Assembly (NCBI RefSeq): GCF_001021555.1
Contig: NZ_LDCP01000003.1
Coordinates: forward strand, 62,001 to 126,000
From: Aurantiacibacter marinus
Lineage (GTDB): Bacteria > Pseudomonadota > Alphaproteobacteria > Sphingomonadales > Sphingomonadaceae
Length of the DNA stretch: 64,000 nt
Direction: 5' to 3'
The notes below the pieces were generated by a model. The model made no database searches and had not been told where the DNA came from. It was given only the letters and a program-made list of their open reading frames with translations. This document shows positions 27,312-34,059 of this stretch, piece by piece; the first letter of the stretch is position 1; the number at the start of each line of letters is the position of its first letter. Both the position numbers and the translations under genes were made by a program.

Positions 27312-28121
27312 CTATTTTTTCGGTTTTTGCGGGGATTGGCGCAAGCGCGAGCGATGCGCGCTCATATCGAGCACTTCGCCAGGTTCGCCGTCATCATCCT
27401 TCTGGAGCAATCCGAGGCGTCTCGCGACTTCCTGATAGGCTTCTTCCTCACCGCCAAGATCACGCCGGAACCGGTCCTTGTCCAACTTTTCGCCGGTATT
27501 GAAATCCCACAGGCGGCAATTGTCAGGGCTGATTTCGTCAGCGAGAATAACACGGCTGAAATCGCCATCGAAAATGCGCCCGAACTCCAGTTTGAAATCG
27601 ACCAGCTTGATATCGATCGCAGCAAACATCCCGCACATGAAATCATTGATGCGGATGGCCATGGCGGCAATATCCTGCATTTCTTCATGGCTGGCCCAGT
27701 TGAAGCACGCGATATGTTCTTCGGCGACCAGCGGATCGCCCAGTTCATCCGACTTCAGATAATATTCGATCAGCGTGTGCGGCAGCATATCGCCTTCTTC
27801 GATACCGAGGCGTTTGGAAATGGAGCCCGCCGCAATATTGCGCACGACCACTTCAAGCGGAATGATTTCCACCTGACGCACAAGCTGTTCGCGCATGTTG
27901 AGGCGCCGGATGAAGTGCGTCGGGATGCCAATATGCGCAAGGCGCGTGAACACGTGTTCGCTGATACGGTTGTTGATCACGCCCTTGCCATTGATCGTGC
28001 CGCGTTTTTCGGCGTTGAAGGCTGTGGCATCGTCCTTGAAATACTGGATGATGGTGCCGGGTTCCGGACCTTCATAAAGGATCTTGGCCTTGCCTTCGTA
28101 AATCTGGCGGCGGCGGGACAT
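27312..28121 (-). CDS. purC: Phosphoribosylaminoimidazole-succinocarboxamide synthase (SAICAR synthetase)
   Basis: 269 residues. [20 protein letters not shown] at the start, [39 protein letters not shown] and [20 protein letters not shown] are SAICAR synthetase blocks; [13 protein letters not shown] is the conserved ligand loop. It joins aspartate to CAIR. The protein has a C-terminal tail (about 25 residues, Arg/Lys/Ser-rich near the end) beyond the usual ~240-residue core. ATG 28121 is the start; the upstream frame has no good start. A hairpin lies in its leader. Confidence 0.96.
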   Translation of the reverse strand: MSRRRQIYEGKAKILYEGPEPGTIIQYFKDDATAFNAEKRGTINGKGVINNRISEHVFTRLAHIGIPTHFIRRLNMREQLVRQVEIIPLEVVVRNIAAGSISKRLGIEEGDMLPHTLIEYYLKSDELGDPLVAEEHIACFNWASHEEMQDIAAMAIRINDFMCGMFAAIDIKLVDFKLEFGRIFDGDFSRVILADEISPDNCRLWDFNTGEKLDKDRFRRDLGGEEEAYQEVARRLGLLQKDDDGEPGEVLDMSAHRSRLRQSPQKPKK

Positions 28122-28140
28122 GGGCAGGCCTTTCGATCTT

Positions 28141-28163
28141 CGCCCAGTCAGGAAACCTGGGCG
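28141..28163. other. Leader hairpin of purC
   Basis: CGCCCAG and CTGGGCG form a 7-bp stem with a 9-base loop, starting 20 bases upstream of the purC ATG. No T-tract follows on the minus strand. It does not resemble a known purine riboswitch; it may just be mRNA leader structure. Confidence 0.35.
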
Positions 28164-28360
28164 TAACAAAAACAAACCGCCCCGGCACGTGCGATGCATC
28201 CGCTTCGCATGGGCCAGGGCGCGGTCGAGGTGGCCTATACACCCGCCAGCAGAGGAGGGCAATTGGAACCACAGGGACCATCCGCCATCCTTCGCGCTAT
28301 CAAACATGACAGGCAACTGTTACGTGAACTGCGGGTCGCGCCATTTAGGGGAAGTTTTCT

Positions 28361-28777
28361 ATGCGTAGATCTGTATTTTTTGTGGCTGCTGCAAGCTTTG
28401 CACTGGCGGCCTGCAATTCCGGTGAAGAAGCTGCCGAAGCACCTGCCGTGGACGAGGCAATGGTCGCGGACGAGCCTGCCGCAGAAGTGGCATTGGCAGC
28501 GGATGGTCAGCCTGCAACCGGCACCTACGAAGTAACCTTGGCAGATGGGTCTGTCATTACCGAAATCGTCAACGCGGACGGCACCATGTCCTGGATTTCG
28601 AGCGATGGAACCGAGGGTTCGGGCACATGGCGGACGGATGGCCCGAACGTGTGGTGCTCAACCGACGAAGGCGAAGCGGAAACCTGCTCTGACGAAGTTG
28701 TTGGCGAAGACGGCGTCTGGACATCGATCAACCGCGAAAGCGGCAATACGGCTATTGTGGTTCGCGCCGACAGCTAA
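28361..28777 (+). CDS. Small acidic lipoprotein
   Basis: 138 residues. The signal RRSVFFVAAASFALAAC ends in a lipobox with the acylated Cys. The mature chain is acidic (EEAAEAPAVDEAMVADEPAA) and then contains a beta-rich region (GTYEVTLADGSVITEIVNAD, GTWRTDGPNVWCSTDEGE) with two further cysteines in WCSTDEGEAETC, a likely disulfide. I know no named family. AGGGGAAG before ATG is a good ribosome binding site. A strong terminator follows. Confidence 0.75.
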   Translation: MRRSVFFVAAASFALAACNSGEEAAEAPAVDEAMVADEPAAEVALAADGQPATGTYEVTLADGSVITEIVNADGTMSWISSDGTEGSGTWRTDGPNVWCSTDEGEAETCSDEVVGEDGVWTSINRESGNTAIVVRADS

Positions 28778-28804
28778 GGCAGCTGAGAGGCCCGAAGGGT
28801 AAAA

Positions 28805-28844
28805 GAAAACGGGGCGCGCTGGTCATCCAGCACGCCCCGTTTTC
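28805..28844. terminator. Bidirectional intrinsic terminator
   Basis: GAAAACGGGGCG and CGCCCCGTTTTC form a perfect 12-bp stem around a 16-base spacer that can itself pair (CTGG with CCAG). It separates two convergent lipoprotein genes. Confidence 0.85.
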
Positions 28845-28861
28845 CATTCGGTCGCGGTTGG

Positions 28862-29383
28862 TCAATCAGCCATCGGGACATCTTCGACGGAGGCATAAAG
28901 GCCTTGGCCAACAATGCCTTCGCGAACGTCTTCGCCAACTTCGGCGTTGTATTCGGCGACGGTCGAGATCACTTCGCCGTCCTTATCCAGCAGCACAGCC
29001 TGATCGCCGGAACCGGTAGCTGCCATGCGGATATAGACAGGATCGGGATGCAGGCGGTTTGATGCGCCGTTGCTGGCATCGACTACGCCGCCGATAAGAC
29101 CGCCGGCCAGCAAATTGCCGGCAACGCTGCCGCTGGTGCGGCTTTGCAGATAGATGCTCACCGGCGCGTAACCTGCGGCGGTGAAGGTGACCATGGAATC
29201 ATCGCCGCGGCGCATTTCGAAGGTGCAAGGCGTTGTGCACGTCTGCCCGGCCAGCGTTTCGATAACGGCACCAGTTGGTTCTGATTCGAATTCGACCGGC
29301 TGGCTGGTGCCATTCAAAACCGTTGCGCAGCCCGAAAGACCAACTGATGCAGCGAGCAGCGCAGAAGCAAAGATTTTTTTCAT
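28862..29383 (-). CDS. Lipoprotein with PEGA-like region
   Basis: 173 residues. The signal MKKIFASALLAASVGLSGC has a lipobox LSGC. The mature start ATVLNGTSQPVEFESEPTGA and the paired cysteines in GQTCTTPCTFEMRRGDD resemble a PEGA-type beta-sandwich found in many surface lipoproteins, and a glycine-rich loop (AGNLLAGGLIGGVVDASNG) could touch the membrane. The function is unknown. It is monocistronic and convergent with the other lipoprotein gene. Confidence 0.75.
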   Translation of the reverse strand: MKKIFASALLAASVGLSGCATVLNGTSQPVEFESEPTGAVIETLAGQTCTTPCTFEMRRGDDSMVTFTAAGYAPVSIYLQSRTSGSVAGNLLAGGLIGGVVDASNGASNRLHPDPVYIRMAATGSGDQAVLLDKDGEVISTVAEYNAEVGEDVREGIVGQGLYASVEDVPMAD

Positions 29384-29943
29384 TATGATTACGTCCCTCC
29401 AAGATTTGGTGGGAGCTGCATATCCTCAAGTTTCGACTGTAATCAATCGCAAATGAGGCACGCTTTGCCGAATGTCGCTGAGATACAATTTCTCGCTATC
29501 ACAACCACATGCTGCGCCGCTCTACCGGATAGAAGAGGCCCGCTGAGAGAGATCTGGACCTCGCCTGCATCACCAGACGGCGGCCATGTTTCGATCACAC
29601 GAAGAGATCAGCGGTGCTGTGCCAATCCGCTTCTTCCGGATCGACAGGAAAAGCTTTGCATCTTGCTTCCGCCCGCCAAGGGCGAAAGGCACCGCATGAT
29701 GGTCCAACTGGTAAAAATCAGAGCCTCTTCATCGGGGCGCAGGACATAACGCATGTTCTGCGCCGGCCCGGGCGATTCCACAATTCCCGGCAAAGGTGAT
29801 GGTATTCGTCCATTCCCGGCACAGTCTTCCCGCTGCCCGCTGCGGCCATGCTTTGCAGTCGCTCCAGCGTAGTCGCGGGGCCGCCGGGCGGCCTTGTAAA
29901 GTCCGCGCGTTATGCCATCTTCCTCGCTTGGGGAGACCTTTTC
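29384..29943. other. 560-base stretch with no supported gene
   Basis: The longest open frames (29453-29749 plus, 29608-29793 minus) have no family resemblance and no good ribosome binding site. The region must hold the promoter for the divergent lipoprotein at its left end and for the reductase at its right end. It may be a decayed gene or contain a small RNA; nothing specific can be assigned. Confidence 0.5.
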
Positions 29944-31563
29944 ATGGAATCAATTGCTGCCGATCTCGAGACGATGAAGCGCGTCCCGCTTGCTGACCGC
30001 CATGTCGCCATGATCTGCGCCATCGGGTCCGAACGAACTTACGAATGCGGCGATATGGTTGCCGAAGTCGGTCAGCCGATGGATGAATTTCTCTACGTTC
30101 TCGAAGGTGAGATTGAAGTTGTCGACCCCTGGTCGGGCGAACGTCTGCTTGATGCTTCGCTCGGGCCAACGCAGTTCATGGGCGAGATCGGGTTTTTGAA
30201 CGCGGGCACATGGTTTCTGCCCATGCGAGCTGCCAGTGTGACCAAGGTTGTCGCTGCACCTCGAGAGGCGATGCTGGAGCTCATGAGCCGAGTGCCGGAG
30301 CTTTCAGACCATGTTATTTCGGTGTTTGCAGCGCGGCGGCGCAAGCAGTTCGAGGCGCAGAATTCTTCGGTCAAACTCATCGGAGCAGACCGCGATGGCG
30401 CAGTCCAAAGGGTGGAGAGTTTCCTGCGCCGCAACCGCGTCCCCTACGAAAGTTACGACCTCGATTCGTCTGAGGAAGAGGCGCTGGAGCTGTGCAAACT
30501 TTCCGATCACAAACCATCGGTAATCATGGGCGATAGCGAAGTGATGGCAGACCCCACTCCGCGCAAAGTGGCGCAGAAGCTGGGTCTTGATCTGAACATC
30601 TGTTCCAACCGCGATTATGATGTGTTGATCGTTGGCGGCGGACCGGGCGGGGTCGCAGCGGCAGTATATGCCGGTGCGGAGGGGCTGTGCGCTCTTCTCG
30701 TCGAAGATACGGCGATTGGCGGTCAGGCAGGCAGGTCAAGCCGTATCGAAAACTATATGGGATTTCCGACCGGCATTTCCGGCGCTGATCTGGTGTACCG
30801 TGGCGAAATCCAGGCGATGAAATTCGGCACGCGTTTTGCGATGCCCCGCCGTGTTACCGCATTACGGCAAACAGATGATGGCCGCTTCTGCGCCACGCTG
30901 GATAATAACGAAGACGAGATTTGCGCCCATGCAGTGGTGGTCGCAACGGGGGTTAAATATCGCCGGCTGCCAATCGCCCGGCTGGCTGAGTTCGAAGGTG
31001 CCGGCATCTATTACGCTGCAACCGACATGGAAGCGCGCTTCTGCCGCAACAACGAGGCCATTGTGGTTGGTGGTGGCAATTCTGCAGGGCAGGCGGCAAT
31101 GTTCCTGAGCCGGGCAGCAAAGCACGTACACCTTGTGGTACGCGGAAAGAGCCTGGCGCAATCAATGTCCGAATATCTGACGCGCCGGTTGGAAAGCGAT
31201 CCGGCGATCACAATCCACCATGAAACCGAAGTTTCCGCGCTGGACGGCGATGACCGGCTTTCTGAAGTGACCTTGTCGGGACCTGATGGCGAGCTGCGGC
31301 TGGCTACCAACGCGCTTTTCATCATGATCGGAGCTGCGCCCAATACCGATTGGCTGAAAGGTCACGCAGAGCTTGATGAGCGCGGCTTTGTGCTGACAGG
31401 TGAGGAAGTCGGAGCGCGTTCGCCATTCGAAACGTCGACACCGGGCATTTTCGCTATTGGCGATGTGCGCGGCGGATCCGTCAAAAGGGTGGCGAGCGCT
31501 GTTGGTGAAGGCTCCGTCGTGATTTCAGCCGCCTGGAACCACGTGGCCAAGCAGAAATCCTGA
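29944..31563 (+). CDS. Cyclic-nucleotide-binding thioredoxin-reductase-like flavoprotein
   Basis: 539 residues from ATG 29944 (GGGGAG nine bases upstream). Residues 15-130 form a Crp-like cyclic-nucleotide-binding domain (YVLEGEIEVVDPWSGERLLD, FMGEIGFLNAGTWFLPMRAA). Residues about 145-220 look like a glutaredoxin-type fold without cysteines at the active place. From about 225 comes a TrxB-like pair of nucleotide domains: DVLIVGGGPGGVAAAVYAG (FAD) and AIVVGGGNSAGQAAMFLSRA (NADPH), plus PGIFAIGDVRGGSVKRVASA. The CxxC that TrxB needs is replaced by YYAATDMEARFC, so classical thioredoxin reduction is unlikely. Such proteins are known as cyclic-nucleotide-binding TrxR-like. Confidence 0.85.
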   Translation: MESIAADLETMKRVPLADRHVAMICAIGSERTYECGDMVAEVGQPMDEFLYVLEGEIEVVDPWSGERLLDASLGPTQFMGEIGFLNAGTWFLPMRAASVTKVVAAPREAMLELMSRVPELSDHVISVFAARRRKQFEAQNSSVKLIGADRDGAVQRVESFLRRNRVPYESYDLDSSEEEALELCKLSDHKPSVIMGDSEVMADPTPRKVAQKLGLDLNICSNRDYDVLIVGGGPGGVAAAVYAGAEGLCALLVEDTAIGGQAGRSSRIENYMGFPTGISGADLVYRGEIQAMKFGTRFAMPRRVTALRQTDDGRFCATLDNNEDEICAHAVVVATGVKYRRLPIARLAEFEGAGIYYAATDMEARFCRNNEAIVVGGGNSAGQAAMFLSRAAKHVHLVVRGKSLAQSMSEYLTRRLESDPAITIHHETEVSALDGDDRLSEVTLSGPDGELRLATNALFIMIGAAPNTDWLKGHAELDERGFVLTGEEVGARSPFETSTPGIFAIGDVRGGSVKRVASAVGEGSVVISAAWNHVAKQKS

Positions 31564-31592
31564 ACGCCGCAATTGCCTGAACGCCGCAATTG
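31559..31592. repeat. 17-base tandem duplication across the reductase stop codon
   Basis: The 17 bases cctgaacgccgcaattg occur twice back to back (31559-31575, 31576-31592). The stop codon TGA (31561-31563) is within the first copy. Confidence 0.85.
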
Positions 31593-31623
31593 ATCGTCGA
31601 GACAGGGGGCGGCGTGCACCACG

Positions 31624-31657
31624 TTTTCTGGAAAAGACAATTTTCTGGAAAAAGAAT
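31624..31657. repeat. Second 17-base-period duplication beside tRNA-Phe
   Basis: TTTTCTGGAAAA occurs at 31624-31635 and 31641-31652, again with a 17-base period. Each copy is itself a small palindrome (TTTTC/GAAAA). It abuts the 3' end of the tRNA gene on the opposite strand; on the minus strand the T-runs could act in tRNA termination. Confidence 0.7.
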
Positions 31658-31732
31658 GGTGCCCGAGGGCGGAGTCGAACCACCGACACGACGATTTTCA
31701 ATCGTCTGCTCTACCACTGAGCTACTCAGGCA
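31657..31732 (-). tRNA. tRNA-Phe (anticodon GAA)
   Basis: The 76-base RNA reads 5' TGCCTGAGTAGCTCAGTGG... 3' with the encoded CCA end. The acceptor arms TGCCTGA and TCGGGCA pair with one G-U. The anticodon stem GACGA/TCGTC holds the loop TTGAAAA, giving anticodon GAA. The T-arm has GGTTCGACTCC. It is an isolated tRNA gene between the reductase and yacG. Confidence 0.97.
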
Positions 31733-31836
31733 TTTCACTGGCCAGCGGACATCGTCGAAGTGCCCGAAGTGCGAATGAGTGCGGGCCTATGGCGAAGCAC
31801 GGCGCGCTTGGCAAGGCCCCACATTCAACTTCGCCG

Positions 31837-32001
31837 CTATTCTTCTTGCGCAATATCCTCAGGAGCGGCTGGCGGGCCTGGCACGGCGTAGCCATCGCTG
31901 AACCATTGGGCGAGGTCGCGATCACGGCAGCGGGTGGAACAGAACGGCGTAAACTCCGCCGTTCGGGGCTTTTTGCAAATGGGGCAGGGTTTGTGATTCA
32001 T
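31837..32001 (-). CDS. yacG: DNA gyrase inhibitor / zinc-binding protein YacG
   Basis: 54 residues. MNHKPCPICKKPRTAEFTPF then CSTRCRDRDLAQWFSDGYAV shows the four-cysteine YacG zinc site (CPIC...CSTRC) and the conserved DLAxWxxxxYxxP block. YacG binds the gyrase B C-terminus and lowers its activity in E. coli; here the role is inferred from family. Its ATG overlaps the stop of the RNase gene (ATGA), so it is the last gene of the infA-maf-RNase-yacG operon. Confidence 0.92.
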   Translation of the reverse strand: MNHKPCPICKKPRTAEFTPFCSTRCRDRDLAQWFSDGYAVPGPPAAPEDIAQEE

Positions 32002-32975
32002 CGTGTCACAAGCTGGGCGTGGGAGGCTTCAAGTGCAAGACCGGGATCGGGTCGAATCGAAACCTCTTTTCCGGTGCGGCGGGTCAGCTCTTCCAGCCAG
32101 TTGTCTTCGATTGCAGCCAAAACCGCCGGGTGAGCAGACAGTTCAACCTTTCCGGGCCCTTCCAGCACTTCTGCGCGACGCAGGAGCAGACGCGCTGCCG
32201 CTCCGCTCCGGTTCCGGGCGATTCGGTGTATCAGGGATGGGCGGGAAAGCCGCGTTACGATCTGCACAAAGCCAAAACCGTTCATCGCTGTGCGTTCATG
32301 CGGCCAATCGTCCAGGCATTCTGCCAATCCGGTGTCAATTGCCTTGCGATCAGCCTTGTCCTGAACGCTGGGGAAATCAACGCCGATATTTCCGCCAAGA
32401 TCGAAACGGCGAAGGGCCTTCGCCAAAGCGGCAACGGCCTTCTGCTGGGCGGCCCGCTGCGCACTGCCATCGACATCGATCAGCGTCATTGCAGGGGTTT
32501 CTGCGAACAACAGGCTGCCGCCGTCAAAGGTCACCTTCTGGCTGGCAGCGTCCAGCCACAGTTCCTGCCAATCCGCCTGATCGGGAAAGCGGCGGATCAA
32601 TTCGACCTCGTGACTCTCATCGACAAGCGACTGCGCAAGCGCAGGTCCCGGACGGACAGGGGCATCGCTGAAGCGGGACTGCGCGAGTTTGAAACGACCG
32701 CGTTCTGCAATGGCTTCGCGCGTGACCTGCATTCGCACCGGTGCCCCGATGCTGACAGAGCGCGGGATCTGCGCAGCGAATGCCTGCTCTCCGCTGGGAA
32801 ACTCCACCCGGCCACGGCCGCCTTCCCCGATGCGTTCGCGCAGCTTTGCATCGGCAATTTCGCCTGCCACCAAGCGCGTGCCCGGCCAGAAAATGCGCGC
32901 CTCTTCGATGCCATCAGGCCCGAGCTGGATCGCACGATGTTCGCCGATACCTTCCTCGACCAGCCACTTAGCCAA
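31998..32975 (-). CDS. Ribonuclease E/G family protein (short form)
   Basis: 325 residues starting at a TTG that overlaps the maf stop by 8 bases. The N-terminal GEHRAIQLGPDGIEEARIFW and GTRLVAGEIADAKLRERIGE resemble the S1-like entry, and VTFDGGSLLFAETPAMTLID followed by the late segment GGNIGVDFPSVQDKADRKAI corresponds to the catalytic Asp region of RNase E/G (RNase G: DLPGGSLVIEPTEALVAIDVN and GGIIVVDFIDM). It is shorter than E. coli RNase G (489 residues), with the S1 and zinc-link regions reduced. It may process rRNA or mRNA; the symbol rng is often used, but I leave it blank because of the reduction. Confidence 0.75.
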   Translation of the reverse strand: MAKWLVEEGIGEHRAIQLGPDGIEEARIFWPGTRLVAGEIADAKLRERIGEGGRGRVEFPSGEQAFAAQIPRSVSIGAPVRMQVTREAIAERGRFKLAQSRFSDAPVRPGPALAQSLVDESHEVELIRRFPDQADWQELWLDAASQKVTFDGGSLLFAETPAMTLIDVDGSAQRAAQQKAVAALAKALRRFDLGGNIGVDFPSVQDKADRKAIDTGLAECLDDWPHERTAMNGFGFVQIVTRLSRPSLIHRIARNRSGAAARLLLRRAEVLEGPGKVELSAHPAVLAAIEDNWLEELTRRTGKEVSIRPDPGLALEASHAQLVTR

Positions 32976-33561
32976 GCTTGAATCCTGCAGCTTTCAATAG
33001 TGTGCGTGTTTCGTACAGTGGCAGTCCCATGACTGCTGAATGGCTACCCTGAATCCACGGGATAAGCGCTTCGGCCATGCCCTGGATCGCGTATCCACCA
33101 GCCTTCCCGTGCCATTCACCGCTGGCGATGTAAGCGTTTATCTCGTCAGGAGAGAGGCGTTTGAATTTAAGCTGGGTTTCACTCAACTTTGCCCGCACTG
33201 TGCCATCAGGTGCAGCCAATGCGATGGCGCTGAGGACGCGGTGCCGACGGCCGGAAAGCAATTCCAGGCATTTGCGTGCGGTTTGTTCGTCCTCTGCCTT
33301 GGGCAGGATTCGCCGTCCGCAGGCCACAACCGTATCGCCTGCCAGTACGTGAGCATCCCCTGCCGCAACTGCCAGCGCTTTTTCGTGTGCCATGCGTATG
33401 GCATAGGTCCGCGGCAATTCCGCCTTGTGCGGCGTCTCGTCGATATCGGCAGGACATATGGCATCAGGCTTCACGCCGATCCGCGCGAGCAATTCGCGCC
33501 GTCTCGGGCTGGCCGATGCCAGAATGAGAGAGGGGCCGGGCGTTGGCATGCCCGACAGCAT
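32968..33561 (-). CDS. maf: Maf-family nucleoside triphosphate pyrophosphatase
   Basis: 197 residues. SLILASASPRRRELLARIGV at the start, MAHEKALAVAAGDAHVLAGD with the acidic catalytic region (AGDTVVACGRRIL) and GEWHGKAGGYAIQGMAEALI are the Maf signatures. Maf proteins hydrolyse non-canonical or pyrimidine NTPs (dTTP/UTP type). The ATG shares one base with the infA stop (TAATG) and the 3' end overlaps the RNase gene. A slightly later ATG at 33549 is possible. Confidence 0.93.
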   Translation of the reverse strand: MLSGMPTPGPSLILASASPRRRELLARIGVKPDAICPADIDETPHKAELPRTYAIRMAHEKALAVAAGDAHVLAGDTVVACGRRILPKAEDEQTARKCLELLSGRRHRVLSAIALAAPDGTVRAKLSETQLKFKRLSPDEINAYIASGEWHGKAGGYAIQGMAEALIPWIQGSHSAVMGLPLYETRTLLKAAGFKLG

Positions 33562-33812
33562 TAGCCCGTGTAGCCTGGAGGCCCGGCGCGGCCCGGCATA
33601 AAGCGGTAGGTGATACGCGCCTTGGTGAGATCATAGGGTGTGAGTTCACACAGAACTTCGTCACCAACTAGAACGCGGATACGGTTCTTGCGCATCCGAC
33701 CAGCGGTATGACCAAGGACTTCGTGACCGTTTTCGAGCTCGACCCGGAACATCGCGTTGGGCAGCAGCTCCACTACCTTGCCGCGCATTTCGAGGAGTTC
33801 TTCTTTAGCCAT
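33561..33812 (-). CDS. infA: Translation initiation factor IF-1
   Basis: 83 residues. [40 protein letters not shown] and ITYRF are standard IF-1; a short tail [12 protein letters not shown] extends beyond the usual 72-residue end. IF-1 is an OB-fold protein on the 30S A site that supports IF-2 and IF-3. It heads the maf-RNase-yacG operon, which is a typical order in sphingomonads. Confidence 0.97.
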   Translation of the reverse strand: MAKEELLEMRGKVVELLPNAMFRVELENGHEVLGHTAGRMRKNRIRVLVGDEVLCELTPYDLTKARITYRFMPGRAGPPGYTG

Positions 33813-33881
33813 TCAGTTTCTCAAGTCCTTTGTGATGGGCGACAATTCGCGTCAGAATTTCATATTGGGCGGCGCATAGCG

Positions 33882-33901
33882 TTCCCTCCCGTAAAAGGGA
33901 A
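33882..33901. other. Short hairpin in the infA upstream region
   Basis: TTCCCT and AGGGAA pair across an 8-base loop, about 75 bases upstream of infA. The purpose is unclear. The stem echoes the CTTCCCC/GGGGAAG hairpin near 1.55 kb. Confidence 0.35.
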
Positions 33902-33947
33902 GTCCGGCATGAGGCACCAAGTTCGACTGGAACGATTGTGACCCAAA

Positions 33948-33967
33948 TGTCGCAGTATAATGCGACA
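33948..33967 (+). promoter_or_regulatory. Inverted repeat around a TATAAT box upstream of the receptor gene
   Basis: TGTCGCA, six bases, TGCGACA is a perfect 7-base inverted repeat. A consensus -10 hexamer TATAAT (33956-33961) lies over its centre and right arm on the plus strand, giving a transcription start near 33968 and a leader of about 90 bases before the receptor gene. On the minus strand the same palindrome contains TATACT, facing infA. Protein binding would therefore compete directly with RNA polymerase. No -35 match is strong. Confidence 0.45.
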
Positions 33968-34059
33968 AATTGATACTTTGGACCATCTTGAGGTCCCGTG
34001 CGTTACGGCACATACGTCTCAGAAGGTGGGGACCTGATCATATTTTTCAAGGATTAACA

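Noticed and set aside
29608-29793. 61-codon minus-strand ORF in the large gap
   Set aside because: No ribosome binding site, signal or homologous motif; likely chance.
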